From Ancylobacter vacuolatus (GTDB lineage: Bacteria; Pseudomonadota; Alphaproteobacteria; Rhizobiales; Xanthobacteraceae), in the NCBI RefSeq assembly GCF_030813595.1, contig NZ_JAUSUH010000003.1, positions 186,001-250,000 on the forward strand: DNA of 64,000 nt. Reading direction: 5' to 3'. The notes under the pieces were generated by a model. The model ran no database searches, was not told where the DNA came from, and saw only the letters and a program-made list of their open reading frames with translations. This document shows, one piece after another, positions 52,097-61,323 of the stretch; the stretch's first letter is position 1, and the number at the start of each line of letters is the position of its first letter. The translations under genes and the position numbers were made by a program.

Positions 52097-53319
52097 CAGG
52101 CAAACAGCACGCCGGCCTTGCCACCGACCGTGCCTTCGTTGAGCCCGATGCCGATGCTGCCGGTGACGAAGAAGGAATCCTCATGAATCCGGGCGATACT
52201 GGACAGGGCGAGCGCGTTCTGCCCGCCAAACGTTCCCCATTGCGCACTCAGTGCCATGTTCTTGCCGCTGGGCAGAGGCGGCGTGTCCATCGCCATCGCC
52301 ATGGCGACGCCCTCGCTGACGCGGTCGATCTCAGCCATGACCGGGCGCAGGTCGAACAGTTCCGCCGTGCTGGCGCTGGCAAGGTTGCCGGCCGCGTCGG
52401 TGGTGACGATCTGCACAGCCCCGCTCTGCGCGGCGCGGCTGGCGCCGGAGGTTAGGCCAGACATGGTGTAGGTGGAGCTGGAAGTTCCCAGCGCGACCTG
52501 GTTGGCGCGGCTGGTGGTCGCCCCGGCGCCGAGTGCCGTCGAGCCCTCATAGGCGGCGATGGTACCATAACCCAAGGCGCTAGACTGGGAGGCGGAGGCA
52601 TTGGCGTTCTGGCCCAGCGCTGTGGCCCCCGCCCCGGCCGCGACGGCGTTCTGGCCGAGAGCGGTGGCCCCCGCGCCATTGGCCGTCGCGCCGAAGCCGA
52701 GCGCCGTAGCGTTATCCGCATTGGCGACGGCGCCTTGCCCGAGCGCGGTCGAGCCGGCGCCGTTGGCCGTGGCGCCGGTACCGAGAGCGGTGGCATTTGC
52801 CGCATTCGCGACGGCCCCCTGGCCGACGGCAGTGGTCGCGGAAGCGTTAGCCCGCGCGCCCTGCCCCACGGCTGTGGCGTTGGTGCCATTGGCGAGCGCG
52901 TTCTGGCCGAGGGCGGATGAGGCAGCTCCGTTGGCGCTCGCCCCGCTGCCGAAGGCCGAGGAGAAGGCGGCATTGGCGACGGCGCTCTGGCCGGTCGCGG
53001 TCGCTGCCTGGCCATTGGCCGTGGCGCTCCAGCCGATGGCGGTGGAGGACACGCCATTGGCCACGGCGAGCTGGCCAAAGGCGCTGGCATTATCGGAGAA
53101 TGCGCGTGAGCCCTGCCCGACGGCGGTCGTGCCAGACTGGGTCGCCTGCGCGTCATCGCCAATGGCCGTAGAATCAGCACCGCTCGCCACGCCGCCGCAC
53201 TGCAGAGCCGTGGCGGTGAGCTGACAGCTGATATCGTCCGCAGCCGCCAGCAGGGGCGGCAAGCCCGCCCAAAGGGCGAGCATCGCCGATCCGAATCGTG
53301 TGAAAAGGCGCCGTCGCAT
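52093..53319 (-). CDS. YadA-like trimeric autotransporter adhesin
   Basis: A 408-residue surface protein. A signal peptide (LFTRFGSAMLALWAGLPPLLAAA) ends near residue 27. Residues about 50-284 are YadA-head repeats of roughly 14 residues of the type A-x-A-x-G-A-x-A-T-A-L-G, which fold as a left-handed beta roll. There is a short neck, then the C-terminal 75 or so residues form the outer-membrane anchor: MAEIDRVSEGVAMAMAMDTP, WGTFGGQNALALSSIARI, and the last strand ending in FAW. The C-terminal aromatic fits Bam-dependent insertion. There is no long coiled-coil stalk, so the adhesin is short. ATG 53319 is preferred. A CtrA-type site lies 67-83 bases upstream. Neighbour to cellulose genes. Confidence 0.88.
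   Translation of the reverse strand: MRRRLFTRFGSAMLALWAGLPPLLAAADDISCQLTATALQCGGVASGADSTAIGDDAQATQSGTTAVGQGSRAFSDNASAFGQLAVANGVSSTAIGWSATANGQAATATGQSAVANAAFSSAFGSGASANGAASSALGQNALANGTNATAVGQGARANASATTAVGQGAVANAANATALGTGATANGAGSTALGQGAVANADNATALGFGATANGAGATALGQNAVAAGAGATALGQNANASASQSSALGYGTIAAYEGSTALGAGATTSRANQVALGTSSSTYTMSGLTSGASRAAQSGAVQIVTTDAAGNLASASTAELFDLRPVMAEIDRVSEGVAMAMAMDTPPLPSGKNMALSAQWGTFGGQNALALSSIARIHEDSFFVTGSIGIGLNEGTVGGKAGVLFAW
52470..53172 (-). repeat. DNA encoding the YadA-head repeats (about 42-base period)
   Basis: Imperfect tandem units of about 42 bases code for the 14-residue head repeats of the adhesin, about 16 units. The units vary in third positions and at x residues, so the array is old rather than freshly expanded. 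Out-of-frame readings on both strands give long Ala/Pro-rich false genes here. Such arrays can change copy number by recombination. Confidence 0.7.
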
Positions 53320-53637
53320 CAACAATTCTCGAATCCGCCCTGCGGCGCTCCCGAAGCGCACCGTCGGCAGGATCGGGGTAGCATGGTTAACGCGGCGTTA
53401 ACTTGTCGCAGCGCTCCACATCAGACCTGATCCTAGCCGGCGCGACATGACAGGAGAAGCTGCCTGGCCGCGTGTGGCGGCGGCTTGCATCAACCAGCAT
53501 TGCTGTGCCGGCCTGGAGTCACTCCGGGACACAAAATGCCTCTCTTCGCAACATCGCCGGAAACAGCCCCGCAATCGGTCGGGGCTACTCCAACGCAGCT
53601 CGCCGAGCGGGCGACGGGTTGAACCGAGTGAGGAAGA
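53320..53637. other. Divergent intergenic region, adhesin and MacA-like adaptor
   Basis: About 320 bases between divergent genes. It contains the CtrA-type box listed separately, on the adhesin side. GTG 53638 of the adaptor has GAGGAAGA just upstream. The remaining sequence has no recognisable gene. Confidence 0.45.
53386..53402. promoter_or_regulatory. CtrA-type binding site (TTAA-N7-TTAA)
   Basis: The 17-base perfect palindrome is GTTAACGC-G-GCGTTAAC. It contains TTAA (53387-53390), seven bases, TTAA (53398-53401), the consensus of the alphaproteobacterial cell-cycle regulator CtrA, in both orientations. It lies 67 bases upstream of the adhesin start, a good place for activation of that gene. 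Confidence 0.6.
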
Positions 53638-54858
53638 GTGAAGAGAAGGCTTGTCACGCCGCTCCTGCTGGTGGCGTTTCTCATTGTTCTGTCAGGCGTT
53701 TACGGCACGCACCGCCTTTGGACCGCCGACCCCAACGCGACGCTGGTAACGGCAAGGGTGGCGCGCGGCGAGGTGGAGGAGGCCGTACTGGCCACCGGCA
53801 CTCTCAAGCCGGTCAAACTGGTGGCTGTCGGGGCGCAGGCCTCCGGGCGCATCACCCACGTCGCCGTCGCGCTTGGTGAGCAGGTGAAGGCCGGCGATCT
53901 GCTCGCCGAAATCGATTCCGTGCTGCAGGAGAACGCCCTGCGCACTGCCCAGGCGGCGCTCGACAATGTGCGGGCCCAACGCGAGGAGAAGGAAGCACTG
54001 CTGAATCGCGACGTGCTGATCCTTGAGCGCCGCGCCTCGATGGTGACGAGCAAGATCGTGTCACAGGCCGATTTCGAGGCGGCCGAAGCGGATGTGAAGG
54101 CTACCCGGGCGCAGATCGACCAGCTGAAGGCGCGGATCATCGAGGCCGAAGTTGCGGTCGAGAACGCGCAGTCCAATCTCGGCTATACGCGCATCACTGC
54201 CCCCATCGACGGCACTGTGCTCGCCATCGTCAGCCAGGAGGGCCAGACGGTGAATGCCGCCCAGTCCACGCCGACCATCATGGTGCTGGGCCGGCTCGAC
54301 ATGATGACGGTGCGGGCCGAAATCTCCGAGGCCGACATCGTGCGTGCCGCCCCCGGCCAACGGGCTTATTTCAGCATCGTCGGCGAAGGCACCCGCCGCT
54401 ACGAGACCGAGCTGGCCTTCATCGAGCCGGCACCGGAATCGATCAAGAGCGATGACAGCTTCTCCTCGAGTACCGCCACTTCTTCCTCGTCGAGCACGTC
54501 GAGCAGCAGCAGTTCGGCGATCTATTACAACGGCATCCTCAACGTACCGAACCCGGAGGGACGGCTGCGGACCTATATGACGGCTGAGGTCCACATCGTC
54601 GTCGGCCATGCCGCCGACGTCCTCACCCTCCCCGCCATGGCGCTCGGCGCGCGCGGGGCGGACGGGCTCTACGAGGTTCGGGTGCTGCGCGGCGATGGCG
54701 CGATAGAGACCCGCAGGGTTGAGATCGGCCTCAACGACAAGACCGTGGCCGAAATTCGCACCGGCCTGTCGGAGGGTGAACGGGTGGTGACGGGCGACAC
54801 GTCCAATGTCGCGCCCTCCACGTCCGGCATGCCCGGTCCGCCGGCCATGGGGTTCTGA
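53638..54858 (+). CDS. MacA-like periplasmic adaptor (HlyD/RND-MFP family)
   Basis: A 406-residue adaptor anchored by an N-terminal segment (LLLVAFLIVLSGVYGTHRLW). The lipoyl halves are TLKPVKLVAVGAQASGRITHVAVALGEQVKAGDLLAEID and GYTRITAPIDGTVLAIVSQEGQTVNA, with a coiled-coil hairpin of about 90 residues between. The beta-barrel domain contains an odd low-complexity insert near residues 278-297, mostly Ser and Thr, before YYNGILNVPNPEGRLRTYMTAEVHI. The start is GTG. Two bases separate it from the MacB-like gene, so they form one exporter. No outer-membrane channel gene is adjacent. Confidence 0.9.
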   Translation: MKRRLVTPLLLVAFLIVLSGVYGTHRLWTADPNATLVTARVARGEVEEAVLATGTLKPVKLVAVGAQASGRITHVAVALGEQVKAGDLLAEIDSVLQENALRTAQAALDNVRAQREEKEALLNRDVLILERRASMVTSKIVSQADFEAAEADVKATRAQIDQLKARIIEAEVAVENAQSNLGYTRITAPIDGTVLAIVSQEGQTVNAAQSTPTIMVLGRLDMMTVRAEISEADIVRAAPGQRAYFSIVGEGTRRYETELAFIEPAPESIKSDDSFSSSTATSSSSSTSSSSSSAIYYNGILNVPNPEGRLRTYMTAEVHIVVGHAADVLTLPAMALGARGADGLYEVRVLRGDGAIETRRVEIGLNDKTVAEIRTGLSEGERVVTGDTSNVAPSTSGMPGPPAMGF

Positions 54859-54860
54859 CC

Positions 54861-56840
54861 ATGAACGACGCAGACGCCGGCACGGCGCCGCTCATCGCGC
54901 TGGAGGGGGTGACGCGCGCCTACACCTCGGGCGAAGGAACGGTTACGGTGCTTCGAAGCCTCGATCTCTCGATCATGGCCGGCGAAATGGTCGCTATCGT
55001 CGGCGCCTCGGGCTCCGGCAAGTCGACGCTGATGAACATTCTCGGCTGCCTCGACCGGCCGAGCGAGGGACGCTACCGCATCGCCGGCCGGGACGTGGCG
55101 CAGCTGACGGCGGATGAACGGGCGAGCCTGCGGAGCGCACATTTCGGTTTCATCTTCCAGCGCTACAACCTCCTGGCCGAGCTGACCGCGCTGGGCAATG
55201 TCGAGATGCCTGCGATCTATGCCGGCCTGTCGCCCGGCACCCGCCGGGCCCGCGCGGCCGCGCTGCTCGGCCGGCTCGGCATGGCGTCGCGGCTCGCCCA
55301 CCGGCCGGGCCAGCTTTCCGGCGGCCAGCAGCAGCGTGTCTCCATCGCCCGCGCGCTGATGAACGACGCGGAGGTGATCCTCGCCGACGAACCAACCGGC
55401 GCGCTCGACCGCCACAGCGGCGAAGAGGTGTTGCGGATTCTCGACGAACTCAACGCCGAGGGTCGCACCGTGATCATCGTCACCCACGACATGAATGTGG
55501 CGGCGCGGGCCCGGCGGATAATCGAGATCGATGATGGCCGGATCGTCGACGACCGCCGCTCGGGGGCGGACCGCGCGCCCCCGCCAGCCGCATCGACGGC
55601 GCCGGCAGCGACCCGGCCGGGCTGGCGTCGAAAGCTCGATCCGTTCCGCGAGGCATTCCGCATGGCGCTGATGTCGATGAATGCCCATCGGCTGCGCACC
55701 GGCCTCACCATGCTTGGCATCGTTATCGGCGTCGCCTCCGTGGTGTGCGTGGTGGCGCTGGGCGAAGGCTCGCGGCAAAGGGTGCTGGCCAATATCAGCG
55801 AGCTCGGCACCAACACGATCGAGATCTTCGCCGGCAAGGATTTTGGTGACACGCGCTCGGGCAAGATCACCACGCTGGTAGCGGCCGATGCCGAGCAGCT
55901 CGCCCGCCAGCCCTATGTCGCCGCCGCCACCCCCACCGTTTCGACCCAGAGCACGGTCCGCCTCGGCGCCAAGGAGGCGAGCGCGCTGGTGAACGGCGTG
56001 AGCGAGCGCTATTTCGCCGCCAAGGGCACCAAGCTCGCACGCGGCAGCTTCTTCAACGCGGCGAGCGTCACCTCCCGGGCGCTGGACGTCGTCATCGACG
56101 AGAACACTCGCAAGGCGCTGTTCGACACGGCAGGCGTCGAACCCATCGGCACCGTGGTCCTGATCGGTACCGTGCCGGCGCGCGTAGTCGGCGTCACCCA
56201 GCCCCAGCAGGGCGGGTTCGGATCAAGCCAGAACCTATCGCTCTATCTGCCCTACACCGCGGTGCAAACCCGCATTCTCGGTTCCACAGCCCTGCGCTCC
56301 ATCACCTTGAAGATCAGGGATGACGTCGACAGCGCCTATGCTGCGCAGGAGGTGACGCGGTTTCTCACCCAGCGCCACGGCAGCAAGGACTTCTTCATCC
56401 TCAACACCGATGACATCCGTCGCACCATTACCAGCACGACCCAGACAATGACGCTGCTGATTGCCGCGATTGCCGTCATCTCACTGGTGGTCGGCGGCAT
56501 CGGGGTGATGAACATCATGCTCGTATCGGTGTCCGAGCGGGTGGGCGAGATCGGCGTGCGGATGGCGGTCGGCGCCCGGCCGGTCGACATCCTCCAGCAA
56601 TTCCTCACCGAGGCGGTGATGGTCTGCCTGCTGGGCGGGGCGGTGGGTGTGGGGCTGGCCCTGGCCTGTGGGGTCGCGTTCTCGCTGGCGGGCTCGCCCT
56701 TCACGCTCATCTATTCCAGCGGGTCGATCCTCATCGCCCTCACCTGCTCCAGCTTCATTGGCGTGGCGTTCGGCTACCTGCCGGCGCGCAATGCCGCCCG
56801 CCTTGATCCGGTCACAGCATTGACAAATTCTCGACAGTAA
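54861..56840 (+). CDS. MacB-like ABC transporter, fused ATPase and permease
   Basis: A 659-residue protein. The N-terminal ATPase has Walker A GASGSGKSTLMNILGCLDRPS near residue 50, signature LSGGQQQRVSIARALMND, and Walker B VILADEPTGALDRHSG. The membrane domain begins near residue 275 (MSMNAHRLRTGLTMLGIVIGVASVVCVVAL). A periplasmic domain of about 230 residues follows, then three membrane segments with VVGGIGVMNIMLVSVSERVGEIGVRMAVGARP. This is the MacB fold, which drives efflux by mechanotransmission with a MacA adaptor and a TolC channel. Cargo may be macrolides, siderophores or peptides; it is not shown here. Confidence 0.93.
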   Translation: MNDADAGTAPLIALEGVTRAYTSGEGTVTVLRSLDLSIMAGEMVAIVGASGSGKSTLMNILGCLDRPSEGRYRIAGRDVAQLTADERASLRSAHFGFIFQRYNLLAELTALGNVEMPAIYAGLSPGTRRARAAALLGRLGMASRLAHRPGQLSGGQQQRVSIARALMNDAEVILADEPTGALDRHSGEEVLRILDELNAEGRTVIIVTHDMNVAARARRIIEIDDGRIVDDRRSGADRAPPPAASTAPAATRPGWRRKLDPFREAFRMALMSMNAHRLRTGLTMLGIVIGVASVVCVVALGEGSRQRVLANISELGTNTIEIFAGKDFGDTRSGKITTLVAADAEQLARQPYVAAATPTVSTQSTVRLGAKEASALVNGVSERYFAAKGTKLARGSFFNAASVTSRALDVVIDENTRKALFDTAGVEPIGTVVLIGTVPARVVGVTQPQQGGFGSSQNLSLYLPYTAVQTRILGSTALRSITLKIRDDVDSAYAAQEVTRFLTQRHGSKDFFILNTDDIRRTITSTTQTMTLLIAAIAVISLVVGGIGVMNIMLVSVSERVGEIGVRMAVGARPVDILQQFLTEAVMVCLLGGAVGVGLALACGVAFSLAGSPFTLIYSSGSILIALTCSSFIGVAFGYLPARNAARLDPVTALTNSRQ

Positions 56841-56946
56841 TTTTCAGAAACAATCTCGTATAGGCGAGAAATAATTCAACCATACTCTCAGCCAATTTTA
56901 CCGCGAGTGTACATTCAACAATTCGTCATCGCGGTGAAGAGCATTC

Positions 56947-57066
56947 ATGCTGAAACTTGTCATGCGTCTTTGGCACTGGCTGACCGACGCTTACGAATTC
57001 CACTGCCCTTACTGCCAATCCGACGAGTTGTGCGAGGAATGCCTGCACTTCTGGGCCATCAAATAA
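56947..57066 (+). CDS. Four-cysteine miniprotein (39 residues)
   Basis: A small reading frame that begins MLKLVMRLWHWL and carries CPYC at residues 20-23 and CEEC at 29-32, ending in LHFWAIK. Four cysteines as two CxxC pairs, five residues apart, form a plausible zinc-ribbon-like site. An amphipathic aromatic helix (residues 2-18) precedes them and could bind membrane. GAAGAG lies five bases before the ATG, which supports translation. Codons look like those of normal genes. It sits 106 bases after the MacB-like gene on the same strand and is convergent with the RND pump gene. I do not know a named family. Function unknown. Confidence 0.6.
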   Translation: MLKLVMRLWHWLTDAYEFHCPYCQSDELCEECLHFWAIK

Positions 57067-57138
57067 CGCCCTCGGGCAAGGCCCGTCGGCAGGAAGAGCC
57101 GGGGAGAACCGTCCCCCCGCCCACGCTTCGTTCCCACC

Positions 57139-60100
57139 CTACTCGGCTGGCGTGTGGACAATGCCGGGAGCGACCTCGGCATGGGGCGTGTGATGGACGC
57201 GCCCGATGAGCGAGTAGACCACCGGCACCACAAACAGGGTGAGCAGCGTGCCCAGCGTCATGCCGCCGACAATGACCCAGCCGATCTGCGCCCGGCTCTC
57301 GGCGCCAGCACCGCTCGCCAGCGCCAGAGGAACGGCGCCGAGCACCATGGCGCCCGTGGTCATCAGAATGGGCCGCAGGCGCAGCACGGCCGCTTCAATG
57401 ACCGAGGCCCGGCGATCAAGCCCGGCCTCCTGCTGCTGGTTGGCGAATTCGACGATCAGGATGCCGTGCTTGGTGATCAACCCGACCAGCGTCACCAGCC
57501 CGATCTGCGAATAGACGTTGAGAGATCCGCCGGTGAAGTACAGCGCCGCCAGCGCCCCGGTCATCGACAGAGGAACGGTGAGCATGATGATGACAGGGTC
57601 ACGGAAGCTCTCGAACTGCGCCGCGAGCACGAGATAGATGAAACCCAGTGCTAGCAGGAACACCACCACGAGGCTCTGCCCCGCAGCGCGGAACTCGCGG
57701 CTCTGGCCGGCGACATCGGTCTGCACGGTCTGCGGCAGCACCTCGCGGGCGGTCTGGTCGAGGAAATCGAGCGCCTCCCCCTGAGAGAAGCCCGGCGCCA
57801 GATTGCCGGAGATTGTGGCCGAGCGCAGCTGGTTGAAGCGCTTCAGCTCCTGCGGCGCCACGCTCTCGCGCACGGTGACGAGGTTGGAGAGTTGCACCAT
57901 TTCCCCGCCCGCCGAGCGCAGATAGATCGTGTCGAGGGTCGCAGGCGTCGAACGATCGCGGGCATCGAGCTGGACATAGACGTCGTACTGCTCGCCCCCC
58001 ACCTCGAAGCGCGTCACCTGCCGCCCGCCGAGCAGGCTCTCCAGCGTGCGGCCAAGAACCGCGATATCGATGCCGAGATCCGCCGCCTTGGCGCGATCCA
58101 CCGCGATGGATATCTCCGGCTTGTTCAGCTTCAGGTCGCTGTCGAGGCTGACGAGGCCGGGATAGTCGCGGATGCGCTCCAGGAAGCGGTTCACATAGTC
58201 GTCGAGCTGCTCATAGGTGCCGGACGTCTGGATGACAAACTCGATGGGCCGCGAATTATTGGAAGCGCCGAGGGAGGGCGGGTTGTTGGCATAGGCATTG
58301 ATGCCGGCGATGCGCCGCAGTTCTGGTGTCAGCTTGGCCACGAGTTCCTGCTGGCGCACATCGCGCTCGTCCCAATCCTTCAGCCGGCCGATCACCAGGA
58401 AACGGTGCACTTCGGGAAAGCCATTGATGATCAGGACGCTGTCGACCTCGGGCTCCTTGGAAACGATCTGATCGATCTGGTTGGTGTAGCGGGTCGTGTA
58501 GGCAAGGGTGGAGCCCTCCGGCCCGCTGCCGGAAACGCGGATCACGCCGCGGTCTTCGACTGGTGACAGCTCCGATGGCAGCACGGCGATGAAGAAGGCG
58601 CTGGCACCGGCCACCATCAGCGCCAGCAGCAGGATCAGGGCGCGGATCCGCAGCGTCGTGGCGAGCAGCCGGCGATAACCGCTCTCCATGGCCCGCAGGC
58701 GCCCCTCGATGAAAGCCGAAACCCGCCCCGGCTTGGCCTCATGCTTGAGGAGGCGCGAGCACATCATGGGGGTCAGTGTCAGCGCCACGAAACCGGAGAT
58801 GATGACCGCGCCGGCAAGCGTCAACGCAAATTCAAGAAACAGCCGCCCCGTGCGGCCGGGCGCGAAGGCGACGGGCGCATAGACAGCGGCCAGCGTCATG
58901 GTCATGGCGATGACGGCGAAGCCGATCTCGCGGGCGCCCTTAATGGCGGCGGGGATCGGCTTCATGCCGTGCTCGATGTGGCGGAAGATGTTCTCCAACA
59001 CCACGATGGCGTCATCCACCACCATGCCGATGGCCAGCACAAAGGCCAGCAGGGTCAGCGTGTTCACACTGAAGCCTAGCGCGTACATGATGGCGAATGT
59101 GGTGACCAGTGAGATCGGGATGGTGACTATCGGAATAATCGATGCCCTGAACGAGCGCAGGAACACCACGATCACCAGCACCACCAGAATGACCGCCTCG
59201 AAGATGGTGTGGAACACGGCTTCGATCGAGCGGTCGATGAACACCGCATTGTCATTGCCGATGGTAGCGGTCATGCCCTCGGGCAGGCTCTCATTGACCG
59301 CCGGCAGCACGGCGCGGGCACCTGCGGAGACGTCGAGCGGGTTGGCCACCGCCTGCTTGATCACGCCGATAAAGATGGCCGCGCCACCATTGAAGCGGCT
59401 CGCCCGGCGCTCGTCGGCAGCGCCCAGCTCGACGCGGGCGACGTCGCGCAGATGTACCTGCGCGCCATCGGCCCGCTTGACGACGATCTGGTCGAACTGA
59501 TCCACCGTGGTCAGCGCCGTGCGCGAGAGCACGGTAAATTCGCGGTCGACACTCTCGATGCGGCCGGAGGGAATCTCGACGTTCTGGGCGCTGAGTGCGT
59601 CCTCCACGTCCTGGACGGTGAGGCTATAGGCGGCGAGACGCTCGCGATCGATCCAGATCCGCATGGCGTAGCGCCGCTCGCCATAGATCTGCACATCGGC
59701 GACGCCACTAATATTCTTGAAGCGATCGACGACGTAGCGGTCGATATAGTCGGAGAGTTCAAGGCCCGACATGCGGTCGGATCGGAAGACAACGAACAGC
59801 ACCGGCTGGGCATCGGCCTCGACCTTGGAGATGACCGGCTCGTCGATCTCGTCCGGCAGGCGCTGGCGCACACGGCTTACCCGATCGCGCACATCGCTGG
59901 CCGCGACGTCGGGGTCGATCTCCAGCCGGAATCGCACGGTGATGCGGCTCGATTCCGAACGGCTGGTCGATTCCAGAACGTCGATGCCCTCGATGCCGGC
60001 AATGGAGCCTTCGAGCACCTGGGTGACCTGGCTCTCGACGATGCTGGCCGACGCGCCGGGATAGGTGGTGAGAACGGAAACGGTCGGCTCGTCGATATTA

Positions 60101-60213
60101 GGGTATTCACGCACCGAAAGGCGGCTGTAGGAGACGATGCCGATGAGGATCAGCAGAAGGCTCAGCACCGTCGCGAAGACGGGACGGCGGACGCAGAGTT
60201 CGGAAATACCCAT
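57139..60213 (-). CDS. RND efflux transporter, inner-membrane pump (HAE1-like)
   Basis: A 1024-residue pump with the twelve-segment RND layout. The N-terminus SELCVRRPVFATVLSLLLILIGIVSY, the first large periplasmic loop, and proton-relay residues in LLAFVLAIGMVVDDAIVVLENIFRHIEHG are intact, followed by LFLEFALTLAGAVIISGFVALTLTPMMCSRLL and IGLVTLVGLITKHGILIVEFANQ near the end. It resembles MexF/MdtB-type drug pumps. The adaptor gene lies nine bases upstream. No outer-membrane factor gene is present, so the pair probably shares a TolC/OprM-type channel from elsewhere. Substrates unknown. Confidence 0.94.
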   Translation of the reverse strand: MGISELCVRRPVFATVLSLLLILIGIVSYSRLSVREYPNIDEPTVSVLTTYPGASASIVESQVTQVLEGSIAGIEGIDVLESTSRSESSRITVRFRLEIDPDVAASDVRDRVSRVRQRLPDEIDEPVISKVEADAQPVLFVVFRSDRMSGLELSDYIDRYVVDRFKNISGVADVQIYGERRYAMRIWIDRERLAAYSLTVQDVEDALSAQNVEIPSGRIESVDREFTVLSRTALTTVDQFDQIVVKRADGAQVHLRDVARVELGAADERRASRFNGGAAIFIGVIKQAVANPLDVSAGARAVLPAVNESLPEGMTATIGNDNAVFIDRSIEAVFHTIFEAVILVVLVIVVFLRSFRASIIPIVTIPISLVTTFAIMYALGFSVNTLTLLAFVLAIGMVVDDAIVVLENIFRHIEHGMKPIPAAIKGAREIGFAVIAMTMTLAAVYAPVAFAPGRTGRLFLEFALTLAGAVIISGFVALTLTPMMCSRLLKHEAKPGRVSAFIEGRLRAMESGYRRLLATTLRIRALILLLALMVAGASAFFIAVLPSELSPVEDRGVIRVSGSGPEGSTLAYTTRYTNQIDQIVSKEPEVDSVLIINGFPEVHRFLVIGRLKDWDERDVRQQELVAKLTPELRRIAGINAYANNPPSLGASNNSRPIEFVIQTSGTYEQLDDYVNRFLERIRDYPGLVSLDSDLKLNKPEISIAVDRAKAADLGIDIAVLGRTLESLLGGRQVTRFEVGGEQYDVYVQLDARDRSTPATLDTIYLRSAGGEMVQLSNLVTVRESVAPQELKRFNQLRSATISGNLAPGFSQGEALDFLDQTAREVLPQTVQTDVAGQSREFRAAGQSLVVVFLLALGFIYLVLAAQFESFRDPVIIMLTVPLSMTGALAALYFTGGSLNVYSQIGLVTLVGLITKHGILIVEFANQQQEAGLDRRASVIEAAVLRLRPILMTTGAMVLGAVPLALASGAGAESRAQIGWVIVGGMTLGTLLTLFVVPVVYSLIGRVHHTPHAEVAPGIVHTPAE

Positions 60214-60222
60214 GACGCGGCC

Positions 60223-61323
60223 TTAGCCTTCAGGTGCCGGCGGCGGTGCGACCACCTCCACCGCGACGCCCGCCTGAAGGCGCCCCTGCCCCGCCACGAC
60301 GATGGAGGCCCCGGGGGCGACACCCTTGACCTCGACCTCGCCTTTTGCGCGCTGGCCCAGCTGAACGCTGAGCTGCTGTGCCTTGCCGTCGACAATCTGC
60401 CAGACCAGCCGCTCCTGCCCGCGCGGCACGATGGCGCTCTCCGGCACGAAGACGGCGTCACGCGCCTGGCTTCCCTGCACCACAACGCGGGCAAACAGCC
60501 CTGGGCGCAATTCAAGGTTCTTGTTGTCGAGCCGGGCGCGCACGCTGAGCGAGCGGCCATTAATGTCAATCATGGGATCGATGGCGTAGATCGTGCCCGT
60601 GAAGCTGCGGCCAGGAAGCGCGTCCAGCGTGATGGTCACGGTCTGGTTTTCGGCAATGCTGGAGAGCTGGGTTTCCGGCACCTTGAAGTCCAGCTTCAGC
60701 GTGTCGATCTTTTCAAGGTTCACCAACTCGGTGCCGACCGCGATATAGGCGCCGTTCGACACCGTGCGCAGACCGACCACCCCGTCAAACGGCGCGGTGA
60801 TGGTGTGCTTGGCGATCTGCACCCGCTGGGAATTCAGCAAGGCGCGCGCCGTGTTGAGTTCCGCCTGCGCCTCGTCGAGCGCGCGCGCGGTGCCCGATCC
60901 CGTCTTCTGCAGTCGCTGGGCACGGTCGTAATTGGCCTCGGCAAGCTCCAGCCGCGCTTCGGTCTCGTCGAGCGAGGCCTTCACCAGCGCCGCGTCGAGT
61001 TGCACCAGCACGTCGCCGGCCTTCACGTGCTGGCCTTCCTGGAATCGGATTTCCTGGATGCGCCCCGACACCTCCGGCGCGACCTGCACCGATTCATCGG
61101 ACTGAAGGGAGCCGATGGACGAGATGTCCGTCGTCACAGACGCCGCACGGGCCGGCGCCACCTCGACCGGAACCGCGCGCGCCTTGGCTGGCTGGGCCGC
61201 GGCGTTCGCCTGGCTGCGTCCGCCGAACAGCGCTTCCGTCTCTACCCAGCCCTGCTCATGGATAAGCCAGCCGGCTCCCGCAAGAGCGGCGATCGTCAGC
61301 AGTAAGCCGGTTCCGCGTCGCAT
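60223..61323 (-). CDS. RND efflux periplasmic adaptor
   Basis: A 366-residue adaptor with an N-terminal anchor or signal (GLLLTIAALAGAGWLIHEQG). The lipoyl domain is split as SIGSLQSDESVQVAPEVSGRIQEIRFQEGQHVKAGDVLVQLD and HTITAPFDGVVGLRTVSNGAYIAVG around a coiled coil. The barrel has LDFKVPETQLSSIAENQTVTITLDALPGRSFTGTIYAIDPMID. ATG 61323 follows GGGGG at four bases; an in-frame start at 61398 is not favoured. It is the first gene of the adaptor-pump pair. Confidence 0.92.
   Translation of the reverse strand: MRRGTGLLLTIAALAGAGWLIHEQGWVETEALFGGRSQANAAAQPAKARAVPVEVAPARAASVTTDISSIGSLQSDESVQVAPEVSGRIQEIRFQEGQHVKAGDVLVQLDAALVKASLDETEARLELAEANYDRAQRLQKTGSGTARALDEAQAELNTARALLNSQRVQIAKHTITAPFDGVVGLRTVSNGAYIAVGTELVNLEKIDTLKLDFKVPETQLSSIAENQTVTITLDALPGRSFTGTIYAIDPMIDINGRSLSVRARLDNKNLELRPGLFARVVVQGSQARDAVFVPESAIVPRGQERLVWQIVDGKAQQLSVQLGQRAKGEVEVKGVAPGASIVVAGQGRLQAGVAVEVVAPPPAPEG

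Noticed and set aside
52470-53172. CRISPR-like periodic array
   Set aside because: The period is 42 bases with diverged units that code for YadA-head repeats; no constant repeat or unique spacers.
52601-53224. Ala/Pro-rich plus-strand frame opposite the adhesin
   Set aside because: Produced by the 42-base repeats of the YadA head; no start site or motif.
59209-61305. 698-residue plus-strand frame opposite the RND pump and adaptor
   Set aside because: Spans two real minus-strand genes and is His/Asp/Gly-rich without any motif.
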